Assembly (NCBI RefSeq): GCF_910592395.1 | Contig: NC_088324.1 | Coordinates: 9,822,953 to 9,886,952, forward strand | Length of the DNA stretch: 64,000 nt | DNA from: Lineus longissimus | Taxonomy: Eukaryota; Nemertea; Pilidiophora; Heteronemertea; Lineidae | Reading direction: 5' to 3' | In this document: positions 37,958 to 57,715 of the stretch, in pieces | Layout: each line of letters opens with the position of its first letter | Numbering within the stretch: the first letter of the stretch is position 1 | Notes under the pieces: model-generated | Told to the model about the DNA's origin: nothing | Databases searched by the model: none | What the model saw: the letters and a program-made list of their open reading frames with translations, nothing else | Program-made: the position numbers and the translations under genes

Positions 37958-40648
37958 CTTGTGGTGTCTGCAAACGTGTTCTGCTTTGATTTTAGCTGTG
38001 TCCGGTATATGGGCATACTCCTGGACCATGGAGAAAATACTCTATTAAATACAACTTCTAGACTAAGGGACCATCTCAAAAAAAACCAAAGCCACGAAAG
38101 ACAGTTGGTTTTCGTTTGGTGTTGTTCTGTGGTGAAGAATTTAAAATCGATAAAGCAGGCGATCGTCACAAAGTCAACACTCTATTTCGGCCGGGTCAAG
38201 AATCTGGAGTTATTCACCAAGGACTTGAAATAAAATCGTAAACGAGGATTCGTCTGATTCGCTTTCAGAAAATGCCCTTTCAGAGGTTAAACATATGCAT
38301 GCATACGAAAAATACTAGATCCTAAAATCATCGCGCTCAAAATATTTTTAACGCAGGTTTTTATATCATTTTCGGCTAATATTATCAAAACGAAACGTTT
38401 TGAAGTTCATTGGTGGATACTGTTTTTATAACATGAATAGGACGACGGTAGACTGCCCAATGCACCGATCCGCACAAAAACTGATCGCTGCACGGAGGGC
38501 TCACATGAGATAGAAATTTGAATGGGCGTGATAATTTTGTCAGATTTTGATTTTTTCATGATATATATTTGCAAGTTGATGATGGAAACAAGTACACGGT
38601 ATACTGTAGAGTAGGGGGTTAATTCAGAGCCAATTAAGTATCGTGATTACTGGTGGTCCAGGAAAATAGAAATGCAGTTATACACAATGCCGTAGTGCAG
38701 TTATCATCCATACCAATTAGCTGAAACTTGGTATTCATAGTATTTGTATAGAAGTACATGTACATTTATCTGTCTAAACAACGGGCATTGCAGAAATTGG
38801 CAATTTTCAGATTCAAATACAAATTTCAATAGGCCTTTTATAAATCCGTTGACCTTCTCATGACCCGGTCTTACAAGCATCATTGCAACCGCCCGTCTGC
38901 GAAGATATCCTAAATCCCACGAAACATGACGCCAAAGAGTGGATTGTACCGGTATTGGCCGCCGGTCGCCTCATCCAAGTAACGCCTCTCACTCGTGAAG
39001 TGCTTGTAAAAAGGTTTGAAGAAGAAACAGCGATGACGATGGCGTGGGAAATTATCATAAGTTTTCACTTTCAGCTGCTGCATGCATCATCTGAATTGGG
39101 ATGAAATTTGTTTTTTTATTTTTGTTGGTTCCTCGCTTTGATTTCGCTATTGATTCAGATGTGATCTCGCGTATAATGTGCGACCACATCACGGGTCCTG
39201 ATGTAGCAAAGCATTGTTTTTATATAAAGGTTTCAAGGATGGGAAGGTGGCTAGACTCTTGCACGTCTACTGCCAACACCGGCCTCCATTTCGGATCCAC
39301 TGTTACAAGATCCGTGGAGTATCACAGATAGTCTGGGGCGAAGCTAGCTTTTTGGTATGGTGGGGGGGGGGGGGGCAAAAGTCTCGGTGCTGAGCGAAAA
39401 CACACATTAGGCTCGGAAGAGTAATACGTGTATTCTTTTCAGATTGTGGATAACAGTTAATTAAAGGTTTGGATCTTCGCGCATGGCAGTCTGTACCTTG
39501 GGTCGTGCGAAAACTTTTTCCAAAATTTTCTGTGTAAACTTCTGTGATTTTGTAATGGCGGCGTCTTGGCATGTATGGCGATTTGAGGCAAGACCACCAT
39601 TGATTTTTTAAGCCTTTGTGAATCTGAAATTTTGATATGATATTCCGGACAGTCGGGCAAGTAAATGGTGAAAAGTAAACTGGTAGTTGACCACGGAAAT
39701 TTTTTAATAATCGACAAATTAGACAGACATTGATATTTCCACTCTTTTCAGCCAACTGGCAGAAAAATCTCAAAAACACGCCCCCTATTACCAAATTAGC
39801 AAAATTCAAAATTAATTTTTTCATCAAATAATTTCTTTATATCTGTTGACTTGCCACAGCAAATATTTTTTCAATGCCTCTCCAAATATGTACTCGAGAG
39901 TTAAAAACATGCACTCGTCGAATTGATAGGCCTGGACACTCCAACCTATGAATATTCATTGGTGGTATTGTCTAATTTATGTTGCTTGCAGACTACACGT
40001 CGCGGCAACAATCTGAGGTGGGTTTAAAGAAAAGCTCCAAACAAAAATAATTTTTTGTCGAGTTTTATTCTAATCTTTCATTTTGATACAACTTATCGAA
40101 ATCTGCTGGTAGTATTCTCTGACTCGTCAGGGGATGTTTGTCAAAATACGAGGCGTCCAAAAAATTATTTTGAAATCAGGAAAATATTCAGTACCTACAT
40201 GTTACAAGATGATACGATTTAAATTTGAAATGTGATCTACATACATGTAGAATGAAGTGCTCATTTTAACTCACGACTCGTATGAGTCGAAATCGATCGG
40301 ACTAGGGCCCATATATAGTAGTTGTACCTAAGTCGGATGATGCGGCCGGATTATGGACGATAAAGGCTTATTACTCCCGCCTTTTTTGCTTGCGACGAGA
40401 GATTGTGGTTCCTTGTCATATTCTAGGGACATACAAATACGCCTAACCACGCCCGCTGGTCAAACGAGATGCACTTCCGTCATTGTAGCATCCCTTCAAA
40501 TTTCCGCGTTAGATTTCCGACTTCAAATTTCCTACTACCAAACTCAAAGATTTTACGGCCTGATTCACCTCAGTCATGCGAATATAAAACCGAATTTTTT
40601 TGGACACCTTGTATATCGCCTTACATCCATCTTCACATGTAAAAGTTC
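37958..40648. other. Intergenic region between the two CAP genes
   Basis: No supported exon. The longest open frame (39303-39827, minus) has no domain, biased composition and a G13 homopolymer near one end, so it is not called. The right part (40149-40613) is a transposon-like element. Confidence 0.5.
40149..40613. mobile_element. Non-autonomous Tc1/mariner-like element, about 465 bp
   Basis: The left end TACGAGGCGTCCAAAAAATT and right end (reverse complement TACAAGGTGTCCAAAAAAAT) are inverted repeats bounded by TA. Inside is a short palindrome CGACTCGTATGAGTCG. No transposase frame. It ends about 36 bp from the last exon of CAP gene 2. Confidence 0.6.
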
Positions 40649-43600
40649 TCAATAGGGTTTGGAGCCAATCATATTACCACTGAAACAGAAGATGAGATTC
40701 AGTATATGCAATTGATCTTATGCACATGCAAACGGTTATCATTTGTTACTCTAGTTTCACTGATGTAAGACCGGTAGAATAATTACTGCGAATATCGAAG
40801 GTGAGGTCACTCGGGAATATGACATCATATATACATGTACATGTATAACCAATGACCAACCCATCGTCTTTCGAAATTGAACATGTTGAATGATATCGAA
40901 CATACGCGTGCGTGATATCTATAGCTTAAAGTGATTATCAAGAAGAGGTCTTAGATTAGTTATCTGATCAGACACCAGACTGAGCATGTACTCCAGAATT
41001 GCCCACTCTGGGATACCGAGAGATTGGCCACATGGCCATACGGTGCTCTGGGGATCAAGGGAGTAGCCAGGTTTGTAAGAGACATAAGCCTGGTTGTTTA
41101 GTATAGCCATAAATAGTAAATCGAACGCTAAGACGAAGAAGAGGAAGGAAGTCCCCTGAAACAACTTGATCGGGATGACCAAAACACTTCGTTTTTTGAG
41201 ATTGTGAAAAAGCTGAAAAACTTGCACGGCGTATATATTTTTGTTGGCCGATAAACTGAAAATCGAGATGCTGAAAGCAGAAAAAGAATAGCAACTTACG
41301 CCGGGGAATAGTTACAGACGACCACCTGCATGCCGTCACTGCATTCCTTGGAACCGCAGCCAACTTTCGTGGTAGCCTCCCACACCATCTGCAAATAAAA
41401 GACAAATTATTATTAGACGCGCGATCAAAATCTGGACGTCGAAGGTCTCACTAACAAGTCGAGTGCGGAGGATGTCTCAAGCTAAAAATCGGCGCCCGCG
41501 TTTAATAAATCGCCCGACTCAGACACATCACAGGCATCCAGTCACACCTTCATTGACATCACTGTCCAAAATCCGTGCGATCCCAAATTTCATATATGGC
41601 AGCCTGTCTTAACTGTCTTGCAAGTAATTTAGGAAAGATTCAGTCATTTTTAAAACGACAGCCGAAATTCAATATGGCACCATGGTAGCCATCTTTAATT
41701 TGATTCCGTCCATTAATACGGAAAAGGTAGGTTCCATTCAATCATGCCAATTTCTCTCGAGTATTTCTCTCAATTATACACTGGTCGTTGATTACAAAGA
41801 AAGAAAAAAAGAGACTCCCGTCAAGCCCACAAACAACACTCGGTCATAGGCATGCTACGCTTTGCGTTGCTCTTGCTAATGAGTTGTGTTTACCGCTGTG
41901 TAATGGCCACACTGCTCCCCATCTTTACAGCTGTTGGAACTGTAGGTGTAATCATCCTTCTCAGAGGCCCAGGACTTTGCGGCGGACGTTCCAATGGTGG
42001 CCATGTCGTAACCCCACGCTGCGAAGATATTCTCCCCACGATTCTTGGAAGCCAATTCTTCATTTGAACGATGGCCAAACTTGCATCCGTTTGCCCATTC
42101 TTGAGCGTAATTTGCGAGCTTACTGCTCCAAGTCTGAGAGAAAACAAACAAAATTAAACATTGTTTTGATGTCCCCGTCCATATAGCTCGCCGCGCTGAC
42201 AGCAAAAACCGTACGCACTATAATTGTGATTGCGACAACAACGCGCATGTGGCATGCAGAATGTGACGTGAACTAAGGTTTCGTTAGGGAGTTTTTCCCA
42301 AATGTACGCGATGATGACGTGCCCCATTAACAGGACATAACATCTACATGTATTTTAAAATGCGTTTCCAAAGTGAACGCATGAGGACAACCCATTTGTG
42401 CCGTATATCACTGGAAACGCACAATTCCCCTGATTCTGCAGGATGTTAAATCGGGCATTTTGATTCATTAAATAAATCATAAGCGTCGCATTTGCTCCTA
42501 GCTCTGTTCACCATCCCAAATGGCAATATTGCCAATTGGGCCGGACAATCACGAAAAAACCCAAATATTATACTTTTCTTCCTGAATAATTCTTACAGTG
42601 ACTATTCTTCCATGAAAGACAGTTGGTTACGCCACACAAAAATAAAAAAAAAACGAGGGTCAACCATTGAACTTTTGAGATATGTTGAATTTTGCACAAA
42701 TCAGCGAAAAACGCACCAACTGGCACTGGACGGCATTCAGTGTACACATACGTCGGCAACAACAGTAAAATGCGTAGTTTCTTGTCAGCCGCCTATTGAG
42801 TAGCGCTCTAGGTTTCAGAAACTCCAAAAATAACATGTCTTTTCCAAAACAACTGCTGAATCAACACTGACATACTGTGAGGACTTTTAGGAACTACGAT
42901 GAGAGCCGCGCATGAATAAAAAAAATCCTCCCTAATGAGACCTAAAGCGCCGCACAAACGAGGGATCATGTAAGTTGCTAAGAGCAGCACTGCAATAATG
43001 ATCGCATGCATTAAAACCGCTCGTTTGGGTTGGTCATCGCAGGTCTCTGCGACAACAAATCCGTGATCGCCGCGAAAAGCGAATCTGGCGATTACCCGTG
43101 GTTTACCCGCAGACGAAATATTTTCATTTGTCGCACATTATACATGTAGCAGCGATTACACTCGCACGTCGCAGTGATTTAAATCGCTAGTTTTGTGCGT
43201 TCAATTGCACTCCGTGGAACCAGCCCCAGCTGAATATGAATATGAATGTGACAGGTTTCCACTGAGTGCCATTTGACGACGCGATTTCGCATATTTCGCA
43301 AACAATGCGATATTCGCATGGTGCGGTATGAAGTAATATATCACTACCACATGCGTGGTCGCATATAGTACTCAGGTTTCCACTGAATGCGATTGCGACA
43401 GCGCCTCAGTGCAGCCAAACCGAACCAACAAACCTTTCGCGTTTCAAGCAAAATCGCATTCAGTAAACAATTACCCTAATACAATGTACAGTATAAAAAA
43501 TATACGACATATATAAAATACGACAAATACGTTTTACTTACTAATGGCGTCATGCTTGACTTCGCCTGTGTGCGTTCCTCGTTATGTTTAGTCAACAGTT

Positions 43601-43670
43601 GTTCCTTGAAGGAAATAGCGCGAGCCATGCTCACAACAAAGAGAAGGAATGCAAATACCTTGAGTGCCAT
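40649..43670 (-). CDS. Secreted CAP-domain protein 2 (SCP/TAPS family), 162 aa
   Basis: Four coding exons: 43670-43542, 42133-41894, 41388-41300 and 40679-40649, totalling 489 nt. Exon number, splice phases and the 31-nt last exon match CAP gene 1 exactly. A 3' splice site (TTTTTTGCAG) about 11 nt before the ATG implies a 5' non-coding exon, as in gene 1. Motifs: signal peptide MALKVFAFLLFVVSMARA, LTKHNEER, YAQEWANGC, GENIFAAWGYDMATIG, CGHYTA, MVWEATTKVGCG, VVVCNYSPA and GNMIGSKPY at the end. CAP1 and CAP2 signatures and the His/Glu site are retained. It is a tandem paralogue of the neighbouring gene, with the greatest difference in the mature N terminus and around the disulfide loop. Secreted; ligand and role unknown. 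Confidence 0.9.
43254..43470. repeat. Cluster of GGTTTCCACTGAATGCGATT-type repeats
   Basis: GGTTTCCACTGAGTGCCATT (43255), GGTTTCCACTGAATGCGATT (43374) and the inverse AAAATCGCATTCAGTAAAC (43450) lie close together amid CGCATATTTCGC-type words in the first coding intron of CAP gene 2. The same word occurs inverted at 36121-36146 and as partial copies at 37190-37213 and 37676-37696 at the CAP gene 1 locus. Confidence 0.6.
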
Positions 43671-43710
43671 CTTGTTGGGTCTGCAAAAAAGATGCACTGC
43701 TTCTATTTCA

Positions 43711-43951
43711 GCATCTTGACCCTCACTGTATTGACATTGCTCAGCTTTCAGACAACGCGCGTCAATATGGGCGGAGGCTACGGAGGCAATACCGCTGGAC
43801 AACTATAAGCAGTCCTTTCGTCACATGCGTCCGGGCTCGATTCAAAACAGCTTCTTAACTACATACTGAACTTCCAGCGGTGCCTCCGTATAGCCTCTGC
43901 CCCGTTGTCTGAAAGCTGAGCATTATCACTACATTCAGAGGGTCAAGATGC
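43711..43951. mobile_element. Foldback element, arms about 80-90 bp, just upstream of CAP gene 2
   Basis: The left arm GCATCTTGACCCTC ... GCTCAGCTTTCAGACAACG ... GAGGCTACGGAGGCA and the right arm TGCCTCCGTATAGCCTC ... CGTTGTCTGAAAGCTGAGC ... GGGTCAAGATGC are reverse complements with scattered differences. A single arm-like copy is at 17214-17262. It starts about 40 bp upstream of the ATG, across the presumed 5' UTR intron. Confidence 0.7.
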
Positions 43952-44275
43952 TTGATATAAATAAGGAACCATCTCAAAATACAATAACGAATTGGTTCCA
44001 TCTTAGGAGGGGTTGAAAAATCATGACCGGTCATTTGTCTCTAACTTGTGTCTTTTGTTAAACTTTGTAGAACGTTTAAAATGTGATTCAGTTATGGATC
44101 AGTGTGTTGAGGATATAAAATATCAAATTTGATAATCATATGTTCATGGACTTTGAATTAGACCTATCATATTTTCTAAAATGTAAAAATTAAACCAATG
44201 ACAACACTTTTTCGTGTAAGCGCCGGGTGGACTTAGGGACATCTCGTATATTATTGCAAGCGTTCCACCATACAT

Positions 44276-44638
44276 TATGACTATGATAAATCGAAATTAT
44301 TTCTCTAGAACTTTTAAGCGCATTTCAAATTATTAATATTTGTCATCGCGGTAATATTGAATACTGTAATTAAAGGTCGGAAAGAGTAAGAATATATGCA
44401 TTGCATTTCATTTTATTGGCCTTTCCGACTGCGGCATTTCCCCTTGCATTTTGCATTTTGCATTTTGCAAGGGGAAATGCCGCAGTCGGAAAGGCCAATA
44501 AAATGAAATGCAATACATATATTCTTACTCTTTCCGACCTTTAATTACAGTATTCAATATTACCGCGATGACAAATATTAATAATTTGAAATGCGCTTAA
44601 AAGTTCTAGAGAAATAATTTCGATTTATCATAGTCATA
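44276..44638. repeat. Near-perfect 363-bp palindrome (foldback)
   Basis: Arms of about 165 bp run from TATGACTATGATAAATCG at 44276 to its exact inverse ending at 44638. The centre is CCCCTTGCATTTTGCATTTT...GCAAGGGG with three TTTTGCA repeats in the loop. Only a few arm differences are visible (for example around ATATATGCATTGC versus GCAATACATAT). No open frame, no clear target duplication. Confidence 0.9.
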
Positions 44639-46199
44639 GTACATGTAGTTGTCATAGTTAATTGGCATGATAGGGTGAGTCGATCGCGAAGACAAAATGT
44701 AATGCTTATCTTCAAATGAAAGTGGCATTTTTCGTAACTGTGCGTGTGTGACCGACTCTCGCGGCAGACAAGTCAAATAGTGTTAGGCTATAGACGCTGC
44801 CTCGTCCTGTCGCAGTAAAGACGATCAGGATGATGGAATAGACTGCATTTTATAGGGGTCTAAAGAACAGCCTCCAAGAAATATAGTTTACGGTGACGTT
44901 AGAATTTTCAACACCAAGTCCAGGCTGCCCTGTCAAAGCACATATATTGGAGCAGAAAACGGCATCTTACCTTCAAACTTGCGACGGCCAAATTAACGTA
45001 TTAAACCTCTGCAGAGTCCAGTCCAAATTGACAAGTGCCGCCGACCAACTCCAATTTATTGAAAATTTCCGAATAAAATTAAATAAATGATTACAAGCCA
45101 GATTAATTATATTTTTTAATAGGAACTGTTAATGTTGACGCAACGGTTTAAACCCTGGCCTTGTAATAAAAAAGATAGGATATAAGCCGTCCCCCGACTT
45201 AATAAGTCGTCTCGCCCAGATAAATTACAATGTCTTTCCCGCCGTATATTTCACCAATGCAAACACAACAAAACAAACATGTATGAAGACAATGTCCTCA
45301 AACTAAATATTAGAGAATAATGTTCTGTTGTACAAATGAACACGAATTTACATAAACTTCTCTTTTGTTTAATTATGCGCAACACCGGATGAAAAACAGA
45401 TTATTTGAAGGAAATTAAAAAACAGTAATGGCAGGCCTGGCACACTCTGTTTTGAATAGAGGGAGACTCCATAATTCCTATTGCTTGCGATTGGATAGGT
45501 GTGAATTAATCTGGCAATTAGCCTCCTGTGCATTGGTGCATGCAAACACTAAAATGTTTGGTTTTTGCTAATTTAGGGTCAAATAAATCAGCCAAAAGTT
45601 TTGAAAGCTTCACAAATGATTGTCGCAAGGAAGTACTTTATGATAGTTTGCGAAATTTTGATTAATTCTAGGTGGAAAGTAATATTTTTCGCATATTTGT
45701 TGGGAAAAAAATTGAAAATCCTCCAATTTTCAACCCAACCAGAAGTCGGGAGTTGGGATTATTTTAACACCCCGCCCAAAAAAGCCAACTTTATTGATAT
45801 TTCCTATGCATTTTCCATTAGGCTTGCCAGGACCAACTAAGCAGGTGCACTAATTGGCTTGATTGGCTAGGCCCGCAATAGAACCACACGATGTTTATGC
45901 TTCATTTCGCGATTAACGCACAGCACGTTGTTTTCAATTGTGGAAATTGATTGTGTCACCGCTGATAGAGACTTGGGGTTCTTCATATTTTTTTTTTAGT
46001 TAATTAAATTTTCTGCTGGGGAAGCGATAACTAATTACGGTTCTCAGTGGATGTTAGTCGAGGTAGTGCCCCAGGCCAACGATTTTTTCCATGCTTACGC
46101 TTGGGCACGGGCGATCGTAGAGGCGGTTACAATTGCCCTATTTCAGTTAAACTGACACCCTACACTTCGTCCTATCTTGTCCGTCCTCCTCCCTACACG

Positions 46200-46500
46200 C
46201 TCAGACCAAGTTCACACTTTATCAGTTGTCTTATCCAACCCGGTCAGGCTAAGTTCAATGTCAACCTGATTCTGCTGAAGACAGAGACACGACCAATGTC
46301 ACAACCGGATGATGTTGGATGTGGAGACACCCCGTCTATTGTTTGTCCCATCCAGTTTCTCCGAAGACCAATGTAACAACCTGACTATAGTAAAGACCGA
46401 GATACACCAAATGGCAATGTCACAACCTGCTGATATTGAAGAAGGAAACCATCTACCAGTTGTCTCATCCAGGCGCACCTACTCTTCCAGGACAAGTGTC
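46200..46500. repeat. Imperfect direct repeats, about 100-bp period
   Basis: Segments containing CAATGTCACAACC, then GATGTTGGA or GATATTGAA, then a TTGTYTYATCCAG-like end recur about three times with substantial divergence. Old minisatellite or decayed tandem repeat. Confidence 0.4.
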
Positions 46501-46774
46501 TCATAACCAAGAATCTCTCCATATGACAAGATACTTGTCCCCTACCCCCCCCCCCCAAACAATTTATTTTCATTTTCTTCACAAGATGTAGTTTCGCAGG
46601 AAAATCTGTTCCAGGTGACCTGCTGTCCAACAGCTTATTTGAAGACAAATTCACAAATCGATTTTCAATACACTTGCCATTCATTTTGCGGAGTCATCAT
46701 ACCGCAGTGTTGGGAACTTTTGGCTTGCCTCAAGACTAGAGACTCTTGCAGGATAACAGTACAAAAAGTAAAAT

Positions 46775-46933
46775 GCAGTGGAACCTCGTTATAATGAACA
46801 CCTTTACAGTGAAAACTTCATAGTGAACTGAACACATTGGAGTGTACCCACGTATACTGTTAACTTTGGATACAGTGAACAAATTTTCTTGGTCCCAAAG
46901 GGGTACATTGTGAATGTGTCAAGGTTCCACTGC
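46775..46933. mobile_element. MITE with CAGTGGAACCT terminal repeats, 159 bp
   Basis: The left end GCAGTGGAACCTCGTTATAA and right end AGGTTCCACTGC are inverted repeats, with internal TATAATGAACACC/AGTGAAC words. CAGTGGAACCTCG-type ends are found on DDE transposons in many invertebrates; pogo/Tigger-like origin is a guess. Confidence 0.65.
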
Positions 46934-47655
46934 ACATAATTCGCCATCTTGCCACTTTGTTTAAAGGAATTAAAACAAAACCTATTGAAAAATTAAACAT
47001 GTATTTCCAACTAACACATTTTGAGTGCATTTATTTAAACATTACATGTACATGTACAGCGTCATGAATGATGTACTGCACAATGTATGTACAGTACTGT
47101 AACATCTTCATCTGTGTGACCCTAATACTGTAAAGCCTGAAATATTTGCAAGCATTCTATTTTCGTGAAGTGTTGTCATAAGCAAACTTAAAAAGCGCCA
47201 ACATTTCAACTCTGTAAAATAGGTAGAAGTGGGCCTTCATTCATGCGACACATTTAATTCTACAACAGGAGACCATTGTTCTGTTGGAACTCTCCCAGAA
47301 AATTCCTGAGTAAATGCCCCCCCCCCGCCCCACTCCCACGCACATACACATAAACATATGATATAGGTTACAAACTCAAACTGAATTTCCCCTAGACTTT
47401 GTTTTGTCATTTACATATAAAAGCTTTGGCAATAACCATCCTCCCTCTGGCTAAGTCATCTTTCTTCTCATGGAGTCATACGGTGAAGTCCATTTGACAT
47501 ACACTGTCAAAAGTAGGCTCTCAGAATCAAAGACAGACACTGAGCTACTTGCAAGTCATTGAATTCTATTGGTAGGCTGGAATCTCATTTGATATCACAG
47601 ATCTCGGACAGTGCATTCAAAATAAATGTCAGAACTTCCCAGGACAGTGCCGCCG

Positions 47656-47661
47656 TTTATT
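47656..47661 (-). terminator. Candidate poly(A) signal of SSNA1
   Basis: AATAAA on the minus strand, 11 nt past the TAG. Unusually close to the stop, so a further downstream signal may be used instead. Confidence 0.35.
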
Positions 47662-47672
47662 GATGGTGGACT

Positions 47673-48344
47673 CTAAGATGTTGTTTGCTCCTTCTTATTG
47701 AGCGACACAGTGGTTGGAACTTTCAGATTAGTCGTCTCTCTTTTCAATACGTGAAGTAACGTCTGAGAACTTTCAAGAATCTGAAAAATAAAAGAGGAAT
47801 GGTTAACACTACAGCACTGTGAGACATTTGTTGCTCAGGGAGATGGGAGACAGGAACTGCTGATAAAACCCACCTTCATATAAGCAGCCTCAGTTTCAGC
47901 AATTGTCTTGTCGAATTCATTACGGGATGCCAACTTTTTACTAAGACTCTCGTTTACTTTGGATAGTCTCTCTGTCAAGATTCGGATATCATTCTGAATC
48001 TTTGCTTTCTCCTCCTCTTCAGACAAAATAGATTTGTTCAGCTCATCTCGTTTACCACACAGATCTTCAATGCCTGAAAATAAACCAAGAGAACATGTCC
48101 CATTATGTGAAGTTTCTCACTGCTACCTTGACGAAAGCAACGCAGCTTGACCAGAATTTGGAGATGGTCCTCTTTTAAAGTGAATAGGCCTACATACTAT
48201 AAAGTAAGGTATTAGGGTACTGACGAAATTCGGGTCCTCATTTATTTTGGTGGTCGTCAACCTGAAAAAAATCACCGTAAAAGTAAACTCACATTTCACA
48301 AGTTCATTGTTGTAAGTCTGTAACGCTGCACCTTGCTGAGACAT
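47673..48344 (-). CDS. SSNA1: SSNA1 (NA14), microtubule-associated coiled-coil protein, 119 aa
   Basis: Three exons: 48344-48293, 48073-47874 and 47780-47673, totalling 360 nt with phases agreeing. The product is 119 residues, the same as I recall for the human protein, and is collinear with it: start [17 protein letters not shown], then [52 protein letters not shown] and a short variable tail. SSNA1 is a small parallel coiled coil that self-assembles into fibrils, binds microtubules, localises to centrosomes and basal bodies, and promotes nucleation and branching. Start and stop are unambiguous. It lies head-to-head with DHX16, about 1.5 kb between start codons, so the two may share a regulatory region. 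Confidence 0.96.
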
Positions 48345-49823
48345 GACTCTTTTATTTGGTGTCCTGTAAAAGGCTCCACTGATATTCTTTTGAGGAGAAT
48401 TTGGGGGAAATTAGGATGATTTAGTGAGCGTTTCTTGGCGGTTTATTTACTTGTGTGTAAATTGTGAAAAACGTCAGGGGATACCAAAATGAACACGGCG
48501 CGATGCATCCATGGCCCGATATGAGGTCGAGTCATTCGCGCATGTACATTGTGGCCACCCGGTCGTGGCACCCGTATCCATGGACTGTCGGTGAACGGGG
48601 CACGTTTCCTACCTTACTCGAATAAGGGGATATGAAGGTCCCCTGGCCTGGCTAGGGGACTTTGATATGAAAATATTGTTGGTCGTGAAACATCTTGGTC
48701 CCCTAGGCCTAGGGGAGGGTCCAAGTGAAGTAATAAATGATACATAAGGACATGACATTTTAGTGTGAAGGCTGTTGGTTCCAAAAGTGGCTTAGGTAAT
48801 TGGCTTAGATGACTGCCCAACTACGACCACGTGGAGGACACCGCGCGCTTGTTCAGATCTCTCGGGGAGGAACGAGTCCCACGCGGGTGGTCACAATGCG
48901 CACGCGTGAATAACTCGATCTCATATCTGGCCAGGCACAGTGCGCATCGCACGGGTCAATCTTTGGTCGCCTACGTCATCAGTTTATGCAAAATGTCTGC
49001 GCCCACAAAAGGATAAAACTTTAAAATATTTTTCTTGTATTTCTTAATTCTACTGGGTATTACCTCCCTCTTTCTGGATTTCTGATTTTTCAGGTTTGGT
49101 ATACCACATTATCTCAAAATGTTCGAGAGTTTGGTGCAGATTGAGTCAAAAATTTACATTTGCGAGAGGAAAAACTAGCTTTTTCCCCAGATTTTGGGGG
49201 TTAGCCTGTAGACGTAGCCATGGTAGCCTGTATCATCATGCCTGCCTGGCATGCACATCCCTCATTCACATGCCATACGACACTTAAGAACTTCTTAAGT
49301 GTCATATTGTCAGGATACAGTTACAGTAGACCTACTTGCATTTTAGCATTGTGACGGTGCCAGGCCCAAAGGCAAGGCGCACACTAAAAAGTGAAAAAAA
49401 TATCGACATATCTTATAGGACAGAACTTAGTGATGGACCGTGAGTCACTGAGCCGAGACTGAGTGCGACATCGTCGTCGCAAGTTGCCAAAATTGACACA
49501 TAGAAACTTTTGGCCGATGTCTGCCTGGCGATGACCTTTAATGCCAGTATCATCTCAATGTGACGATAGGTATGTGACGTTAGTCATTGTTGCTGAAATT
49601 AGTACTATCACAATGTCCTAAGTCTGATCGAACAACCACACACCCCACATCAATCCAAGTAAGACCTCTGGACAGAATCTAAATGCTGGGCAGGTTGACT
49701 AATGACTCTAAAGTCATTGGGGAGGTTTTGGCTGGTAACATTCTGGGCAGAGACATCATCCGATTTTCATAGATTTTTTCTGGAAATTTTCAGATTGGAA
49801 ACCAGTGGCACTCCGGAATAAGT
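48345..49823. promoter_or_regulatory. Divergent SSNA1/DHX16 intergenic region with CpG-rich core
   Basis: The segment 48480-48990 is clearly richer in CpG (CGCGCTTG, CCACGCGGGTGGTCAC, GCGCACGCGTG) than surrounding DNA and lies between two divergent housekeeping-type genes, as expected for a bidirectional promoter. A 3' splice site near 49790 (GGAAATTTTCAG) implies that the DHX16 5' UTR has an upstream exon in this stretch. Confidence 0.5.

Positions 49824-57715
<7,892 letters not shown>

Larger units (their letters stand above)
43671..47672. other. Intergenic region between CAP gene 2 and SSNA1
   Basis: The region holds the 5' non-coding exon and promoter of CAP gene 2 (not delimited) and the 3' flank of SSNA1. 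Foldback elements (43711-43951, 44276-44638), a MITE (46775-46933), imperfect direct repeats (about 46200-46500) and C10 homopolymers (46543, 47320) are present. No coding exon is supported. Confidence 0.55.

Noticed and set aside
38883-39104. Possible exon (open on both strands)
   Set aside because: No flanking splice sites that continue a frame and no family resemblance.
39303-39827. 174-codon open frame on the minus strand between the CAP genes
   Set aside because: No domain, no signal peptide, low-complexity proline/histidine run produced by the G13 tract, and no splice partners. Its length is compatible with chance in 64 kb.
40919-41227. Alternative last exons for CAP gene 2 in the intron after 41300
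   Set aside because: Several AG sites give short in-phase tails, but the exon at 40679-40649 gives the conserved GNxxGxKPY ending and matches CAP gene 1 exactly.
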